Origin: an uncultured Alistipes sp.
Lineage (GTDB): Bacteria; Bacteroidota; Bacteroidia; Bacteroidales; Rikenellaceae
Reading direction: 5' to 3'
DNA: 18,814 nt
NCBI GenBank assembly: GCA_947178455.1
Contig: CAMWYI010000019.1
Coordinates: 1-18,814, forward strand
Under the pieces are notes generated by a model. It was not told where the DNA came from and did not search any database. It saw nothing but the letters and a program-made list of their open reading frames with translations. A program made the translations under genes and the position numbers. Positions 1 to 7,671 of this stretch are shown piece by piece (position 1 is the stretch's first letter; every line of letters starts with the position of its first letter).

Positions 1-783
1 GTGACGGTCAATGATTCGTTGTGGCGCAGTTTTTCAATCGAAGGCGACCCCGCCGTGCGCGAAATCGTGGTCGGTGCGCCGCGTATCGGTTCGCTGACTT
101 TCCGCGTGGACGAAGGACAGGAGGGCTTCGTCGGTTACGGGGCTTTGTTCGACGATCGGGGCGTGTCGGTGGACAATTATTCCGTCCGCAGCAACAACGG
201 GCGGGCGCTGTTTTGGACCAATCCTTCGGTCGACGCGCAGATGCAGGCTTTGTTGCACTACGATTTGGTGATTCTGCAATACGGGCTCAACATCATGCAG
301 CAGGGCGTCCGGCTTTACAGCCGATACGGTACGCAACTCGAACAAATGGTCGCTTTCGTGCGCGAATGTTTCCCGGGGGCTGCCGTGTTGTTGTTGGGGG
401 TCAGCGACCGTTCGGTCAAGACCGGCAGCGGATTCGAGCCGATGGATGCGATTCCCTATATGGTCGCCTGCCAGCGTGGCGCTGCCGAACGTTCCGGTGC
501 GGCTTTTTGGCCGACGAACGAAGCCATGCGCACGTGGGGCGGCATGTCGGCTTTCGTGACGAACGGGTGGGCCGCCAAAGACCATACCCACATCAACTAC
601 GCGGGCGGCCGCCGCATCGCGTGGTCGTTGACCGATGCGATTCACGCCGGAGTGCAGGCCGCTTACGAAGCCCGCAAAGCCGAAGAGGCGCGCCGTGCGA
701 CGGAAAATCTGCTCGATTCGTTGCAGCGCGAGCAAATTCGGCAGGCGTTGTTGCCCGACATCGTTGTAGCACCTCTCGATTGA
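1..783 (+). CDS. SGNH/GDSL-hydrolase-like protein, 3' part (5' end outside window)
   Basis: The reading frame is open from the first base, so the N-terminus, including the expected nucleophilic Ser block, lies upstream of the window. The GTG at base 1 is probably an internal Val. The visible 260 residues carry SGNH-like marks: a QYGLNI segment near residue 94 resembling the oxyanion-hole Gly-x-Asn block, and DHTHINYAGG near residue 195 matching the catalytic Asp-x-x-His block. The last 40 residues are charged, rich in Glu, Arg and Ala, and probably form a helix or coiled coil. The stop codon is followed after one base by the ATG of an MBOAT acyltransferase (TGA-C-ATG), so the two are probably translationally coupled. 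This pairing resembles AlgJ/AlgX/PatB-type esterases working with AlgI-type acyltransferases, so a role in O-acetylating a periplasmic or surface polymer is likely. The substrate is unknown. Confidence 0.75.
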   Translation: MTVNDSLWRSFSIEGDPAVREIVVGAPRIGSLTFRVDEGQEGFVGYGALFDDRGVSVDNYSVRSNNGRALFWTNPSVDAQMQALLHYDLVILQYGLNIMQQGVRLYSRYGTQLEQMVAFVRECFPGAAVLLLGVSDRSVKTGSGFEPMDAIPYMVACQRGAAERSGAAFWPTNEAMRTWGGMSAFVTNGWAAKDHTHINYAGGRRIAWSLTDAIHAGVQAAYEARKAEEARRATENLLDSLQREQIRQALLPDIVVAPLD

Positions 784-784
784 C

Positions 785-2284
785 ATGCCCGAAACGACGA
801 GCGATATTTTATTAAGGGTCGAGGAACTGCTCTCCTATGATTCGTCGGCACCGCTGATTTTCAGTAGCGGGTTGTTTCTGTTTCTGTTCGCCGGTTTTCT
901 GTTGATTTACAATGTGCTGCGTCGCGCGACGACGGCTCGCATCATCTACGTTATCCTCTTTTCGCTCTATTTCTACTACAAGTCGAGCGGCCTCTATTTT
1001 CTGTTGTTGGTATTCGCCGCGACGAGCGACTTTTTCATCGCCCGCGCGTTGGCCCGCACCGAACGACCTGCTGCCCGTCGGGGATGGGTGGCGTTGAGCG
1101 TGGCGGTCAACCTCGGCATGTTGGGTTACTTCAAGTACACCAATTTTCTGGCGGACATCGCCAACGACCTTTTCGGGGCGGGATTTCTCCGCTTTCCCGA
1201 TATATTCCTGCCGGTCGGCATCTCGTTCTTCGTCTTCCAGTCGATGAGTTATACGATCGACATCTATCGTCGGCAGTTGCAGCCGTTGCGGAATTGGTTG
1301 GACTATCTTTTCTACCTTTCGTTTTTTCCGCAGTTGGTCGCCGGGCCTATCGTCCGGGCGCGCGACTTCCTGCCGCAGATTCGCCGCCGTCCGACCGTTA
1401 CGCGCGAAATGTTCGGCGTGGGGGTCTTTCTGATTCTGACCGGTCTCTTCAAAAAGGCGGTCATTTCGGATTACCTGTCGCTCAACTTCGTCGACCGTGT
1501 TTTCGACGAGCCGCTGCTCTACACCGGTTTCGAGTGCCTGATGGGTATTTATGGCTATGCCTTGCAGATTTATTGCGATTTTTCGGGTTATTCCGACATG
1601 GCAATCGGTCTCGCACTGTTGCTCGGTTTCCGGTTTCCAAAGAATTTCGACGCTCCCTACAAGTCGGCGACCATTACCGAGTTTTGGCACCGGTGGCATA
1701 TTTCGCTCTCGTCGTGGTTGCGCGATTACGTCTACATCTCGTTGGGCGGCAACCGCAAGGGCCGCATCCGCACCGGTTTCAACTTGATGTTCACGATGCT
1801 GTTGGGCGGATTGTGGCACGGCGCCGCATTCCGGTTCATCCTTTGGGGGGCTTTGCACGGCGTCGCCCTGACGCTCCACAAAATTTGGCTGGCCGTCATT
1901 CCGGGCGCCAAGCCCTCCGGCGCCCAAATGAACTGCGTGAACCGAGTCATCGGCATCTTCTTCACGTTCAATTTGGTGTGTTTCGGCTGGTTGATTTTCC
2001 GGGCCGAGTCGATGCAGACCGTCGAATTGTTGTTCCACCAAATCGTCTTCGATTTTCAGGCGGACGTGATTCCGCAAATCGTAACCGGTTACGTCGGCGT
2101 TTTCGCGCTGTTGGCTGTCGGTTATCTGTTGCATCTGATGCCTGCACGCCTCGATTCGTTCGTCCAGCGCACGGTGACCGCTGCACCGATGCTGTTGCAG
2201 GTCGTCATGGCCGCCGTGCTGATTTGGTGCGTGATGCAAATCAAATCGAGCGACATCCAGCCGTTCATCTACTTTCAGTTCTGA
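785..2284 (+). CDS. MBOAT family O-acyltransferase (AlgI-like)
   Basis: A 499-residue polytopic membrane protein with many hydrophobic segments. Family motifs are clear: FWHRWHISLSSWLRDYVY near residue 300, followed by the basic loop LGGNRKGR, and LGGLWHGAAFRFILWGALHG near residue 340, which contains the conserved MBOAT His. The length is normal for AlgI, PatA and DltB-like proteins. These proteins are known to move acetyl groups across the inner membrane for O-acetylation of alginate, peptidoglycan or other polymers, usually with an SGNH-type partner. Such a partner ends one base upstream here. The ATG at 785 was chosen because it directly follows the upstream stop and begins the conserved hydrophobic N-terminal region. 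The acceptor polymer cannot be told from sequence, since no alginate or polysaccharide synthase genes are in view. Confidence 0.93.
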   Translation: MPETTSDILLRVEELLSYDSSAPLIFSSGLFLFLFAGFLLIYNVLRRATTARIIYVILFSLYFYYKSSGLYFLLLVFAATSDFFIARALARTERPAARRGWVALSVAVNLGMLGYFKYTNFLADIANDLFGAGFLRFPDIFLPVGISFFVFQSMSYTIDIYRRQLQPLRNWLDYLFYLSFFPQLVAGPIVRARDFLPQIRRRPTVTREMFGVGVFLILTGLFKKAVISDYLSLNFVDRVFDEPLLYTGFECLMGIYGYALQIYCDFSGYSDMAIGLALLLGFRFPKNFDAPYKSATITEFWHRWHISLSSWLRDYVYISLGGNRKGRIRTGFNLMFTMLLGGLWHGAAFRFILWGALHGVALTLHKIWLAVIPGAKPSGAQMNCVNRVIGIFFTFNLVCFGWLIFRAESMQTVELLFHQIVFDFQADVIPQIVTGYVGVFALLAVGYLLHLMPARLDSFVQRTVTAAPMLLQVVMAAVLIWCVMQIKSSDIQPFIYFQF

Positions 2285-2324
2285 CCGTCGGCCTCTTTGC
2301 ACGGTTCTTGCGGAGAGGCTCGGC

Positions 2325-3290
2325 ATGGAAAAATTACGACCGCATCTCGCACTCTTGTTCGCCAACGCCATTTGGGCGATGGACTTTCCTTTCTATACGA
2401 TCGTGCTGCCCCGTTACATGGGGCCGATGGGTATGGTCGCCGCTTCGTTGTTCGTTGCGGCCATGCTTTCGTTCATCCCGTTGGGGTGGCAGTGGGCGCG
2501 GTGGTATTCGGCTAATCGGCGGCTTTCGGTCGAGAGCCGCGCGGAACGTCCCCGTGCTGAAAAGGTCGACCTCGCTGACATGCGTAAACTGGTCGGTGCG
2601 GCGTTGTTGATAGGCGTGCTGCGCAAATCGTTTTTGATGTTCGGTCTTTCGCGCACGTCGCCTATCGACGGTTCGATTATCGACACCCTTATTCCGATTT
2701 TGGTGTTGATTATCTCGGTCATATTGGGCATCGACCGCTTCTCGCGCATGAAAATCGCCGGTCTGACGCTCGGCATGGCCGGTGCCGTTTGCGTCGTGCT
2801 TTCGGGCGCTTCGTCCGTGCACGAAAAATCGGAGCTGTTGGGCAACATCCTTATCATTTCGAGTGCCTGCGTTTCGGCGCTCTACATGGTGCTTTGCAAA
2901 CGATTGGTCAGCCGCTACAAACCGATTACCGTCATCCGGTGGGTTTACAGCATGGCGGCTATCATCGCACTGCCGCTCGGTATGGCCGACATCGTGCATG
3001 CCGATTACGCGAATATCGCGCATCATGCCCTGTTCCCGACGCTGTTCGTGCTCATCGTGCCGACTTTCTTCCCGAATCTGTTGTTGAATTACGGTCTGAA
3101 ATACGTCGCACCTACCGTCACGAGCATCTATACCTACTTGCAGCCCGTGTTGGCTATCGTCGTGTCGGTCGCTATGGGATTGGACAAATTGCACTTCGAT
3201 ACGGTGTTGTTCGCGCTGTTGATTTTCGCCGGTGTGGGGTTGGTTTTGCGGTCGTATTCCGTGCACGAAACCCCGAAATCGGGCGTTTAA
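2325..3290 (+). CDS. EamA/DMT-superfamily transporter
   Basis: A 321-residue integral membrane protein with about ten hydrophobic helices in two repeated halves, as in EamA (DUF6) drug/metabolite transporters. The first half has a DMT-like GVLRKSFLMFGLSRTSPIDGSIIDT stretch and GLTLGMAGAVCVVLSGAS. The second half has NYGLKYVAPTVTSIYTYLQPVLA followed by a final helix ending GVGLVLRS. The substrate is unknown; the family includes amino-acid, nucleotide-sugar and drug exporters. The start is ATG 2325, with a purine-rich GGAGAGG at 2312-2318. That stretch overlaps the right arm of an inverted repeat (GCCTCT 2291-2296 with AGAGGC 2314-2319), so a small hairpin could mask it. The gene lies 40 bp downstream of the MBOAT gene on the same strand and may share its transcript. 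It converges with the malic enzyme gene across 37 bp without a clear terminator. Confidence 0.88.
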   Translation: MEKLRPHLALLFANAIWAMDFPFYTIVLPRYMGPMGMVAASLFVAAMLSFIPLGWQWARWYSANRRLSVESRAERPRAEKVDLADMRKLVGAALLIGVLRKSFLMFGLSRTSPIDGSIIDTLIPILVLIISVILGIDRFSRMKIAGLTLGMAGAVCVVLSGASSVHEKSELLGNILIISSACVSALYMVLCKRLVSRYKPITVIRWVYSMAAIIALPLGMADIVHADYANIAHHALFPTLFVLIVPTFFPNLLLNYGLKYVAPTVTSIYTYLQPVLAIVVSVAMGLDKLHFDTVLFALLIFAGVGLVLRSYSVHETPKSGV

Positions 3291-3327
3291 GCGATTCTTG
3301 CGGTCGGTCGCATTGAAAGCGGCCGCC

Positions 3328-4593
3328 TCACTCTTTGCTTTTCAGCCCTTCGCGATAGGCATCCCAGTCCGTTATCGGGTGGCGGGCCACGCCCGAATCC
3401 ATTGCCGCACGGGCAACGGCCGTTGCGACCGCACACCGCAGACGCGGGTCGAACGGTTTGGGAATCAGATAATCGCGGCCGAATTCCAGTCGTTCCAGTC
3501 CATAGGCGCGCAACACCGACGTCGGTACCGGTTCGCGAGCCAGTTCCGCCAGCGCATGGGTCGCCGCCAGTTTCATCGCTTCGTTGATGCGGCGGGCCCG
3601 CACGTCGAGCGCACCGCGAAAAATATACGGAAATCCCAGCACGTTGTTCACTTGATTCGGCAGGTCGGAACGGCCCGTCGCGAATAGTAGGTCGGGCCGC
3701 GAACCGACGGCCTTGTCGTAGGCGATTTCGGGGTCGGGATTGGCCAGCGCCAGTACAATGGGCCGTTCGGCCATCGTGCGCAGCATTTCGGGCGTCAATA
3801 CATCCGCTTTCGATACGCCGATGAAAATATCGGCCCCCTCGACCGCTTCGGCCAGCGTCGTGATGCGGCGAGTCGTCGCAAACTCCTGCTTGTAGACGTT
3901 GAGGTTCGTCCGATAGCGGTTCACGACACCGCGACTATCGCACAGCACCATATTTTCCCGCCGGATGCCCAGTTCGGGCAGAAATCGAGCGCAGGCAATG
4001 GCTGCCGCACCCGCTCCGTTGATGACGACCCGTTGGCGGGCGGCTTCGCGGCCCGTGATTTTCATCGCATTGAGAATCGCCGCTGCCACGATGACCGCCG
4101 TGCCGTGCTGGTCGTCGTGCATCACCGGAATATCGAGTTCTTTCTGCAACCGGCGGTCGATTTCAAAGCATTCGGGGGCCTTGATGTCTTCCAGATTGAT
4201 GCCTCCAAAGGTCGGAGCTATGGCGCGTACCGTGCGGATAAAGGTCTCGGCGTCTGCGGCATCCACCTCGATGTCGAATGCGTCGATTCCTGCGAACAGC
4301 TTGAACAGCATGCTTTTGCCCTCCATGACGGGTTTCGCCGCCAGCGGGCCGATGTCGCCCAGTCCCAGCACCGCCGTGCCGTTCGAGATGACCGCTACCG
4401 TGTTGCCTTTGTTCGTGTAGCGGTAGGCATCGTCGGGGTCGGCAGCAATGGCGCGGGCCGGTTCGGCAACCCCCGGCGAGTAGGCCAGCGCAAGTTCGGC
4501 CTGCGTGTGGTGGGGTTTGGTGGGGACGACCTCGATTTTTCCGGCGCGCGGTTCGCTGTGGTAGCGCAGGGCCGCTTGTTCGATTGTTTCCAT
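3328..4593 (-). CDS. Malic enzyme, short form without phosphotransacetylase domain
   Basis: Oxidative decarboxylation of malate to pyruvate with NAD(P) is the expected cytoplasmic reaction. Taking ATG 4593 (METIEQ...) gives 421 residues. An in-frame upstream ATG at 4644 would add 17 residues that do not look like the family. Landmarks are YSPGVAEP (about 38-45), the catalytic Lys region EGKSMLFK (91-98), GGINLEDIKAPECFEI (130-145), metal-binding HDDQHGTA (159-166) and the Rossmann loop INGAGAAA (191-198). The protein stops after the NAD-binding domain, so it is the about 410-residue form rather than the about 750-residue MaeB form that carries a C-terminal phosphotransacetylase domain. Cofactor preference is not predictable here. 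It lies 65 bp downstream of ruvB on the same strand and may be transcribed from the ruvB promoter, as I see no promoter in the gap. Confidence 0.93.
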   Translation of the reverse strand: METIEQAALRYHSEPRAGKIEVVPTKPHHTQAELALAYSPGVAEPARAIAADPDDAYRYTNKGNTVAVISNGTAVLGLGDIGPLAAKPVMEGKSMLFKLFAGIDAFDIEVDAADAETFIRTVRAIAPTFGGINLEDIKAPECFEIDRRLQKELDIPVMHDDQHGTAVIVAAAILNAMKITGREAARQRVVINGAGAAAIACARFLPELGIRRENMVLCDSRGVVNRYRTNLNVYKQEFATTRRITTLAEAVEGADIFIGVSKADVLTPEMLRTMAERPIVLALANPDPEIAYDKAVGSRPDLLFATGRSDLPNQVNNVLGFPYIFRGALDVRARRINEAMKLAATHALAELAREPVPTSVLRAYGLERLEFGRDYLIPKPFDPRLRCAVATAVARAAMDSGVARHPITDWDAYREGLKSKE

Positions 4594-4658
4594 AAGCGAA
4601 AATGCGGTGCCGCTGAATGGGCATCGCATTTTTCGGATGTGCAATTTTTGTTCCGTAT

Positions 4659-5666
4659 TCAGAATAGCGTTCCCGTGTCGCCGTCGCCGTGCGCATAGCC
4701 CAAATGGCTGTATGCCAACTCCGTCGCCTCTCGTCCGCGCGGCGTGCGCTTCAAGAATCCCTCTTTTATCAGGAACGGTTCATAGACCTCCTCGATCGTG
4801 CCGGAGTCTTCGCCTACGGCGGTCGCTACGGTGTTCAAGCCGACTGGCCCGCCCTTGAATTTTTCGATAATGGTCGACAATATCTTGTTGTCCATGCTGT
4901 CCAAACCGCGCGAGTCGATGTTCAGTGCTTGCAACGCGATACGTGTGATTTCGAGGTCGATATGGCCTTCGCCTTTGACCATTGCGAAGTCGCGCACGCG
5001 TCGCAGCAGCGCATTGGCGATACGCGGGGTGCCGCGCGACCGCAACGCCACTTCGAGGGCGGCATCGTTGTCTATCGAAACGTCCAGAATGCGGGCCGAA
5101 CGTTTGACGATGCCCGCCAGCACCGATGCGTCGTAGTATTCCAAGTGGCATTGGATGCCGAACCGCGCCCGCAGCGGCGAAGTCAGCAGACCGCTGCGCG
5201 TCGTGGCGCCCACGAGCGTGAACGGGGCCAGTTCGATTTGAATCGAGCGGGCCGAGGGGCCTTTGTCCAGCACGATGTCGATTTTGAAGTCCTCCATCGC
5301 CGAGTAGAGATACTCCTCGACGATCGGGCTCAACCGGTGGATTTCGTCGATGAAAAGCACATCGCCCGGATTGAGTCCCGTGAGCAGTCCCGCCAAATCG
5401 CCCGGTTTGTCCAGCACAGGGCCCGACGTGACGCGCAACTGGGCGCCCATTTCGTTGGCGATGATGTTGGCCAGCGTCGTCTTGCCCAATCCCGGAGGAC
5501 CGTGCAGCAATACGTGGTCGAGCGAATCGCCGCGCATCAGCGCCGCCTTGATGAATATGCGGAGGTTTTCGACGATTTTGTCCTGTCCGGCGAAATTGCC
5601 CAATTCCTGCGGGCGAATCCGGTTCTCGAATTCGAGGTCGCTCTCGGTATTGCGTACGATAGACAT
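4659..5666 (-). CDS. ruvB: Holliday junction branch migration ATPase RuvB
   Basis: A full-length RuvB of 335 residues, the usual size. This AAA+ motor drives branch migration of Holliday junctions with RuvA. Visible motifs are Walker A GPPGLGKT (56-63), Walker B LFIDEIH (104-110), sensor 1 GATTR (153-157), the arginine-finger region TSPLRARFG (162-170) and the sensor 2 region RGTPRIANALLRRVRDFA. The C-terminal winged-helix domain ends with the family-typical FLKRTPRGREAT. Neither ruvA nor ruvC is next to it. The ATG at 5666 lies only four bases after a strong -7 box (TATCTTTG on the minus strand), so the mRNA is predicted to be leaderless or nearly so. No Shine-Dalgarno sequence is present. 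The malic enzyme gene follows on the same strand. Confidence 0.97.
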   Translation of the reverse strand: MSIVRNTESDLEFENRIRPQELGNFAGQDKIVENLRIFIKAALMRGDSLDHVLLHGPPGLGKTTLANIIANEMGAQLRVTSGPVLDKPGDLAGLLTGLNPGDVLFIDEIHRLSPIVEEYLYSAMEDFKIDIVLDKGPSARSIQIELAPFTLVGATTRSGLLTSPLRARFGIQCHLEYYDASVLAGIVKRSARILDVSIDNDAALEVALRSRGTPRIANALLRRVRDFAMVKGEGHIDLEITRIALQALNIDSRGLDSMDNKILSTIIEKFKGGPVGLNTVATAVGEDSGTIEEVYEPFLIKEGFLKRTPRGREATELAYSHLGYAHGDGDTGTLF

Positions 5667-5670
5667 GATG

Positions 5671-5701
5671 CAAAGATAGGATTCCTAATCCACAATTCAA
5701 A
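5671..5701 (-). promoter_or_regulatory. Bacteroidetes-type promoter of ruvB
   Basis: On the minus strand, TTTG (5701-5698) is followed after exactly 19 bases by TATCTTTG (5678-5671). This matches the Bacteroidetes primary sigma factor consensus TTTG-N19-21-TAnnTTTG. The ruvB ATG begins four bases after the box, so transcription should start at or beside the start codon. Confidence 0.75.
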
Positions 5702-5868
5702 ATCGGCAGTTTTATTCAGTCGGACGTAGAATAGAGTAGCTTGTGTATAAAAAATGCCGGAATACGCTGTTTCGTCCGAAATCCGCTTCTCGACGGAATG
5801 GCGGCGAAGAAGTGGCGGTCGGATGCGATGAAAAATTCGGAAAAGAAGCTCGATTTTAGTAAATATAT

Positions 5869-6025
5869 GTATCTTTGACTTCGTCGAAGATACTCCGCCT
5901 CAACAATGCTCAAATAAATTTGGCATTGTATTCGGCTTATTCGTATCTTTAACTTCGTTTTAGATACTCCCGCTCGGCAAAATGCAAGTAAAACTTGCTT
6001 TTGCCCTCGCTTATTCGTATCTTTG
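5869..6025 (+). repeat. Two 74-bp tandem repeats plus partial third copy, with hairpins and promoter elements
   Basis: Units lie at 5869-5942 and 5943-6016, and the first nine bases of a third copy (GTATCTTTG) lie at 6017-6025. Each unit holds two hairpins. Hairpin 1 in unit 1 is GTATCTTTGAC / GTCGAAGATAC around a 3-base loop with one G-T pair; in unit 2 it is partly decayed. Hairpin 2 is ACAATGC-T-CAAAT / ATTTG-GCATTGT in unit 1 and GGCAAAA-T-GCAAGT / ACTTGC-TTTTGCC in unit 2. Sequences differ between units but pairing and a bulged T are kept. Each unit starts with a -7-like box (TATCTTTG, TATCTTTA, TATCTTTG). A -33-like TTTG or CTTG lies in the right arm of hairpin 2 of the preceding unit, 20-21 bases away. 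The rest of the 5702-5868 gap holds no convincing gene. Confidence 0.8.
5995..6025 (+). promoter_or_regulatory. Promoter of the beta-barrel/phoH operon
   Basis: TTG at 5995-5997 is followed after 20 bases by TATCTTTG at 6018-6025. The box is the first part of the third copy of the 74-bp repeat. The predicted transcript starts near 6030, giving a leader of about 20 bases before ATG 6051. A similar pair one repeat upstream (TTTG 5919-5922, 21 bases, TATCTTTA 5944-5951) could be a weaker second promoter. Confidence 0.6.
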
Positions 6026-6050
6026 AAAATCTAATATTGTTCAGAAAAAC

Positions 6051-6647
6051 ATGCGTAAAACGATCGTTTTTTTATTGTGCCTGTTGACCGTCCTGCCTGC
6101 GGCGGCCCAGTTGTCCCGCCCCGGCGTGGAGTGGGGCGTTCTCGGGGGAATCGACGTTCCCGATTACAAACTTTCGGACGATTACGGTTCGATTCGCAAC
6201 CGGCTCGGCTGGCATTTCGGCATCGTGTCGGCCGTGAAGTGGCGCGCTGTTGCCATCGAGCCGCAGATTTTGTATCTCCGGCAGGGGTTGCGCGTCCGCA
6301 TGGCGGACGGCGGGGAGTCGTTCGATGTGCGTTCCAACTCTATCGACGTGCCGCTGTTTGCGTCGTTCCGATTGTTGAAGCCCCTGCGCATCTACGCGGG
6401 GCCCGTGTTCACCGTTATGAACGACTGCAAAAGCAAATCGGGCGGCGATTCGGTCGATTTCGGACGGATTCGGCCCACGCTCTCCTATTCGGTCGGGGCC
6501 GGTGTCGTGCTGGTGCGGCATTTGCTGATTGACGTGCGTTACAACGGTCAATTCCGAGGCAAGCACGATGTCGTTCTTCCCGACGGGGCACAGGTGGACA
6601 AACTGGGTTCGTACAGCGTGGCATTCAGCGTCGGTTATCTTTTCTGA
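6051..6647 (+). CDS. Outer-membrane beta-barrel protein (PorT-like)
   Basis: A 198-residue protein with a Sec signal peptide (MRKTIVFLLCLLTVLPAAAQ, likely cut after AAA or AAAQ). The mature part alternates hydrophobic and polar residues in strand-like blocks, with a glycine-rich opening (VEWGVLGGIDVP) and a C-terminus ending in Phe (SVAFSVGYLF), as in Bacteroidetes outer-membrane beta-barrel domains. Its size predicts an eight-stranded barrel. The function is unknown; it could be structural, a receptor or a small porin. The stop is one base before the PhoH ATG (TGA-C-ATG), so translation of the two is probably coupled. It sits directly behind the repeat-borne promoter region. Confidence 0.75.
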   Translation: MRKTIVFLLCLLTVLPAAAQLSRPGVEWGVLGGIDVPDYKLSDDYGSIRNRLGWHFGIVSAVKWRAVAIEPQILYLRQGLRVRMADGGESFDVRSNSIDVPLFASFRLLKPLRIYAGPVFTVMNDCKSKSGGDSVDFGRIRPTLSYSVGAGVVLVRHLLIDVRYNGQFRGKHDVVLPDGAQVDKLGSYSVAFSVGYLF

Positions 6648-6648
6648 C

Positions 6649-7668
6649 ATGGCGGAATCGGTCAAGCGCGAAATCGTATTGGACGGGGTCGACCCCCGCG
6701 AGCTTTACGGCCCGCAGAATGCCTATTTGGAGCAAATCGTGGGGTTGCACCCTCGTCTGAAAATCGTGGCGCGGGGTTCGTCGCTCCGCGTGCTGGGCTC
6801 CGAGACGGAAACGGCCCGTTTCGCGCATCGCATGGAGGGATTGGTGGCCTATTACGTCAAGTACGGACATATCTCCTCGCAGGTAGTCGACCAGTGTTTT
6901 TCGGGTAAAAGTACCGATATGCCCGATGCGGCCGCCGAACAGGATGTTATCGTCTACGGCAACAACGGCAATATCGTGCGGGCGCGGACGGTCAATCAGC
7001 AGCGGTTGGTCGAATCGTTCGACAAAAACGATTTGCTTTTCGCCGTAGGGCCTGCGGGTTCCGGCAAGACTTATACGGCTATCGCACTGGCGGTGCGGGC
7101 GTTGAAAGAGCGGCAGGTTCGGCGCATCATTCTGACCCGTCCGGCGGTCGAGGCGGGCGAGAAACTGGGTTTTCTGCCGGGCGACCTCAAAGAGAAGCTC
7201 GACCCCTATCTGCAACCGCTCTATGATGCACTCAACGACATGATTCCGCCCGCCAAATTAATAAAATATATCGAGGAGGGAACGGTGCAAATCGCTCCGT
7301 TGGCTTACATGCGCGGCCGGACGCTGGATAACGCGTTCGTGATTTTGGACGAGGCGCAGAATACGACTTTGCCCCAAATCAAGATGTTTCTGACCCGTAT
7401 GGGACGCAATGCCCGTTTCATCGTCACGGGCGACGTGACGCAAATCGACCTGCCCAAGAAATCGGACAGCGGTCTGGTGCGGGCGATGACCTATTTGCAC
7501 GGGGTCGAGGGCATCGGCATCGTGGAGTTCGACCAGCGCGACATCGTGCGCCACCGGTTGGTCAAGGAGATTGTCGATGCGTTCGACCGGCACGCGGAAC
7601 GAGAACGAAAGCCGTCGGAGGTGTCGGAGAACGACAGTCTGAAAACATCGGAACCTCATAAACACTGA
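6649..7668 (+). CDS. PhoH-like P-loop ATPase (YbeZ/PhoH family)
   Basis: With start ATG 6649 the protein has 339 residues, normal for PhoH/YbeZ. A longer in-frame extension exists but overlaps the upstream barrel gene and is not family-like. Motifs are Walker A GPAGSGKT (134-141), TRPAVEAGEKLGFLPGDLKEKLDPYLQPLYD (from about 163), Walker B FVILDEAQN (230-238) and the sensor ITGD-like VTGDVTQIDLP (259-269). The N-terminal 110 residues resemble the KH-like region of the family. PhoH proteins are predicted RNA-associated ATPases or helicases, often linked to ribosome or RNA maturation through YbeY, which is not visible here. The last 25 residues are polar and probably disordered. It is co-directional with, and three bases from, the radical SAM gene. 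Confidence 0.92.
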   Translation: MAESVKREIVLDGVDPRELYGPQNAYLEQIVGLHPRLKIVARGSSLRVLGSETETARFAHRMEGLVAYYVKYGHISSQVVDQCFSGKSTDMPDAAAEQDVIVYGNNGNIVRARTVNQQRLVESFDKNDLLFAVGPAGSGKTYTAIALAVRALKERQVRRIILTRPAVEAGEKLGFLPGDLKEKLDPYLQPLYDALNDMIPPAKLIKYIEEGTVQIAPLAYMRGRTLDNAFVILDEAQNTTLPQIKMFLTRMGRNARFIVTGDVTQIDLPKKSDSGLVRAMTYLHGVEGIGIVEFDQRDIVRHRLVKEIVDAFDRHAERERKPSEVSENDSLKTSEPHKH

Positions 7669-7671
7669 CGT

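Noticed and set aside
812..2371. Long minus-strand ORF (519 codons) and plus-strand ORF 1084-2610
   Set aside because: Both overlap the MBOAT gene in other frames, have low-complexity Arg/Gln-rich translations and no family motifs. They result from GC-rich codon use.
3291..3327. Terminator or regulatory site between the convergent transporter and malic enzyme genes
   Set aside because: Only a short GCGGCCGC palindrome is present, with no stem-loop and T-run.
5716..5913. Small minus-strand ORF in the intergenic region after ruvB
   Set aside because: It starts at TTG inside the 74-bp repeat and has no recognisable features.
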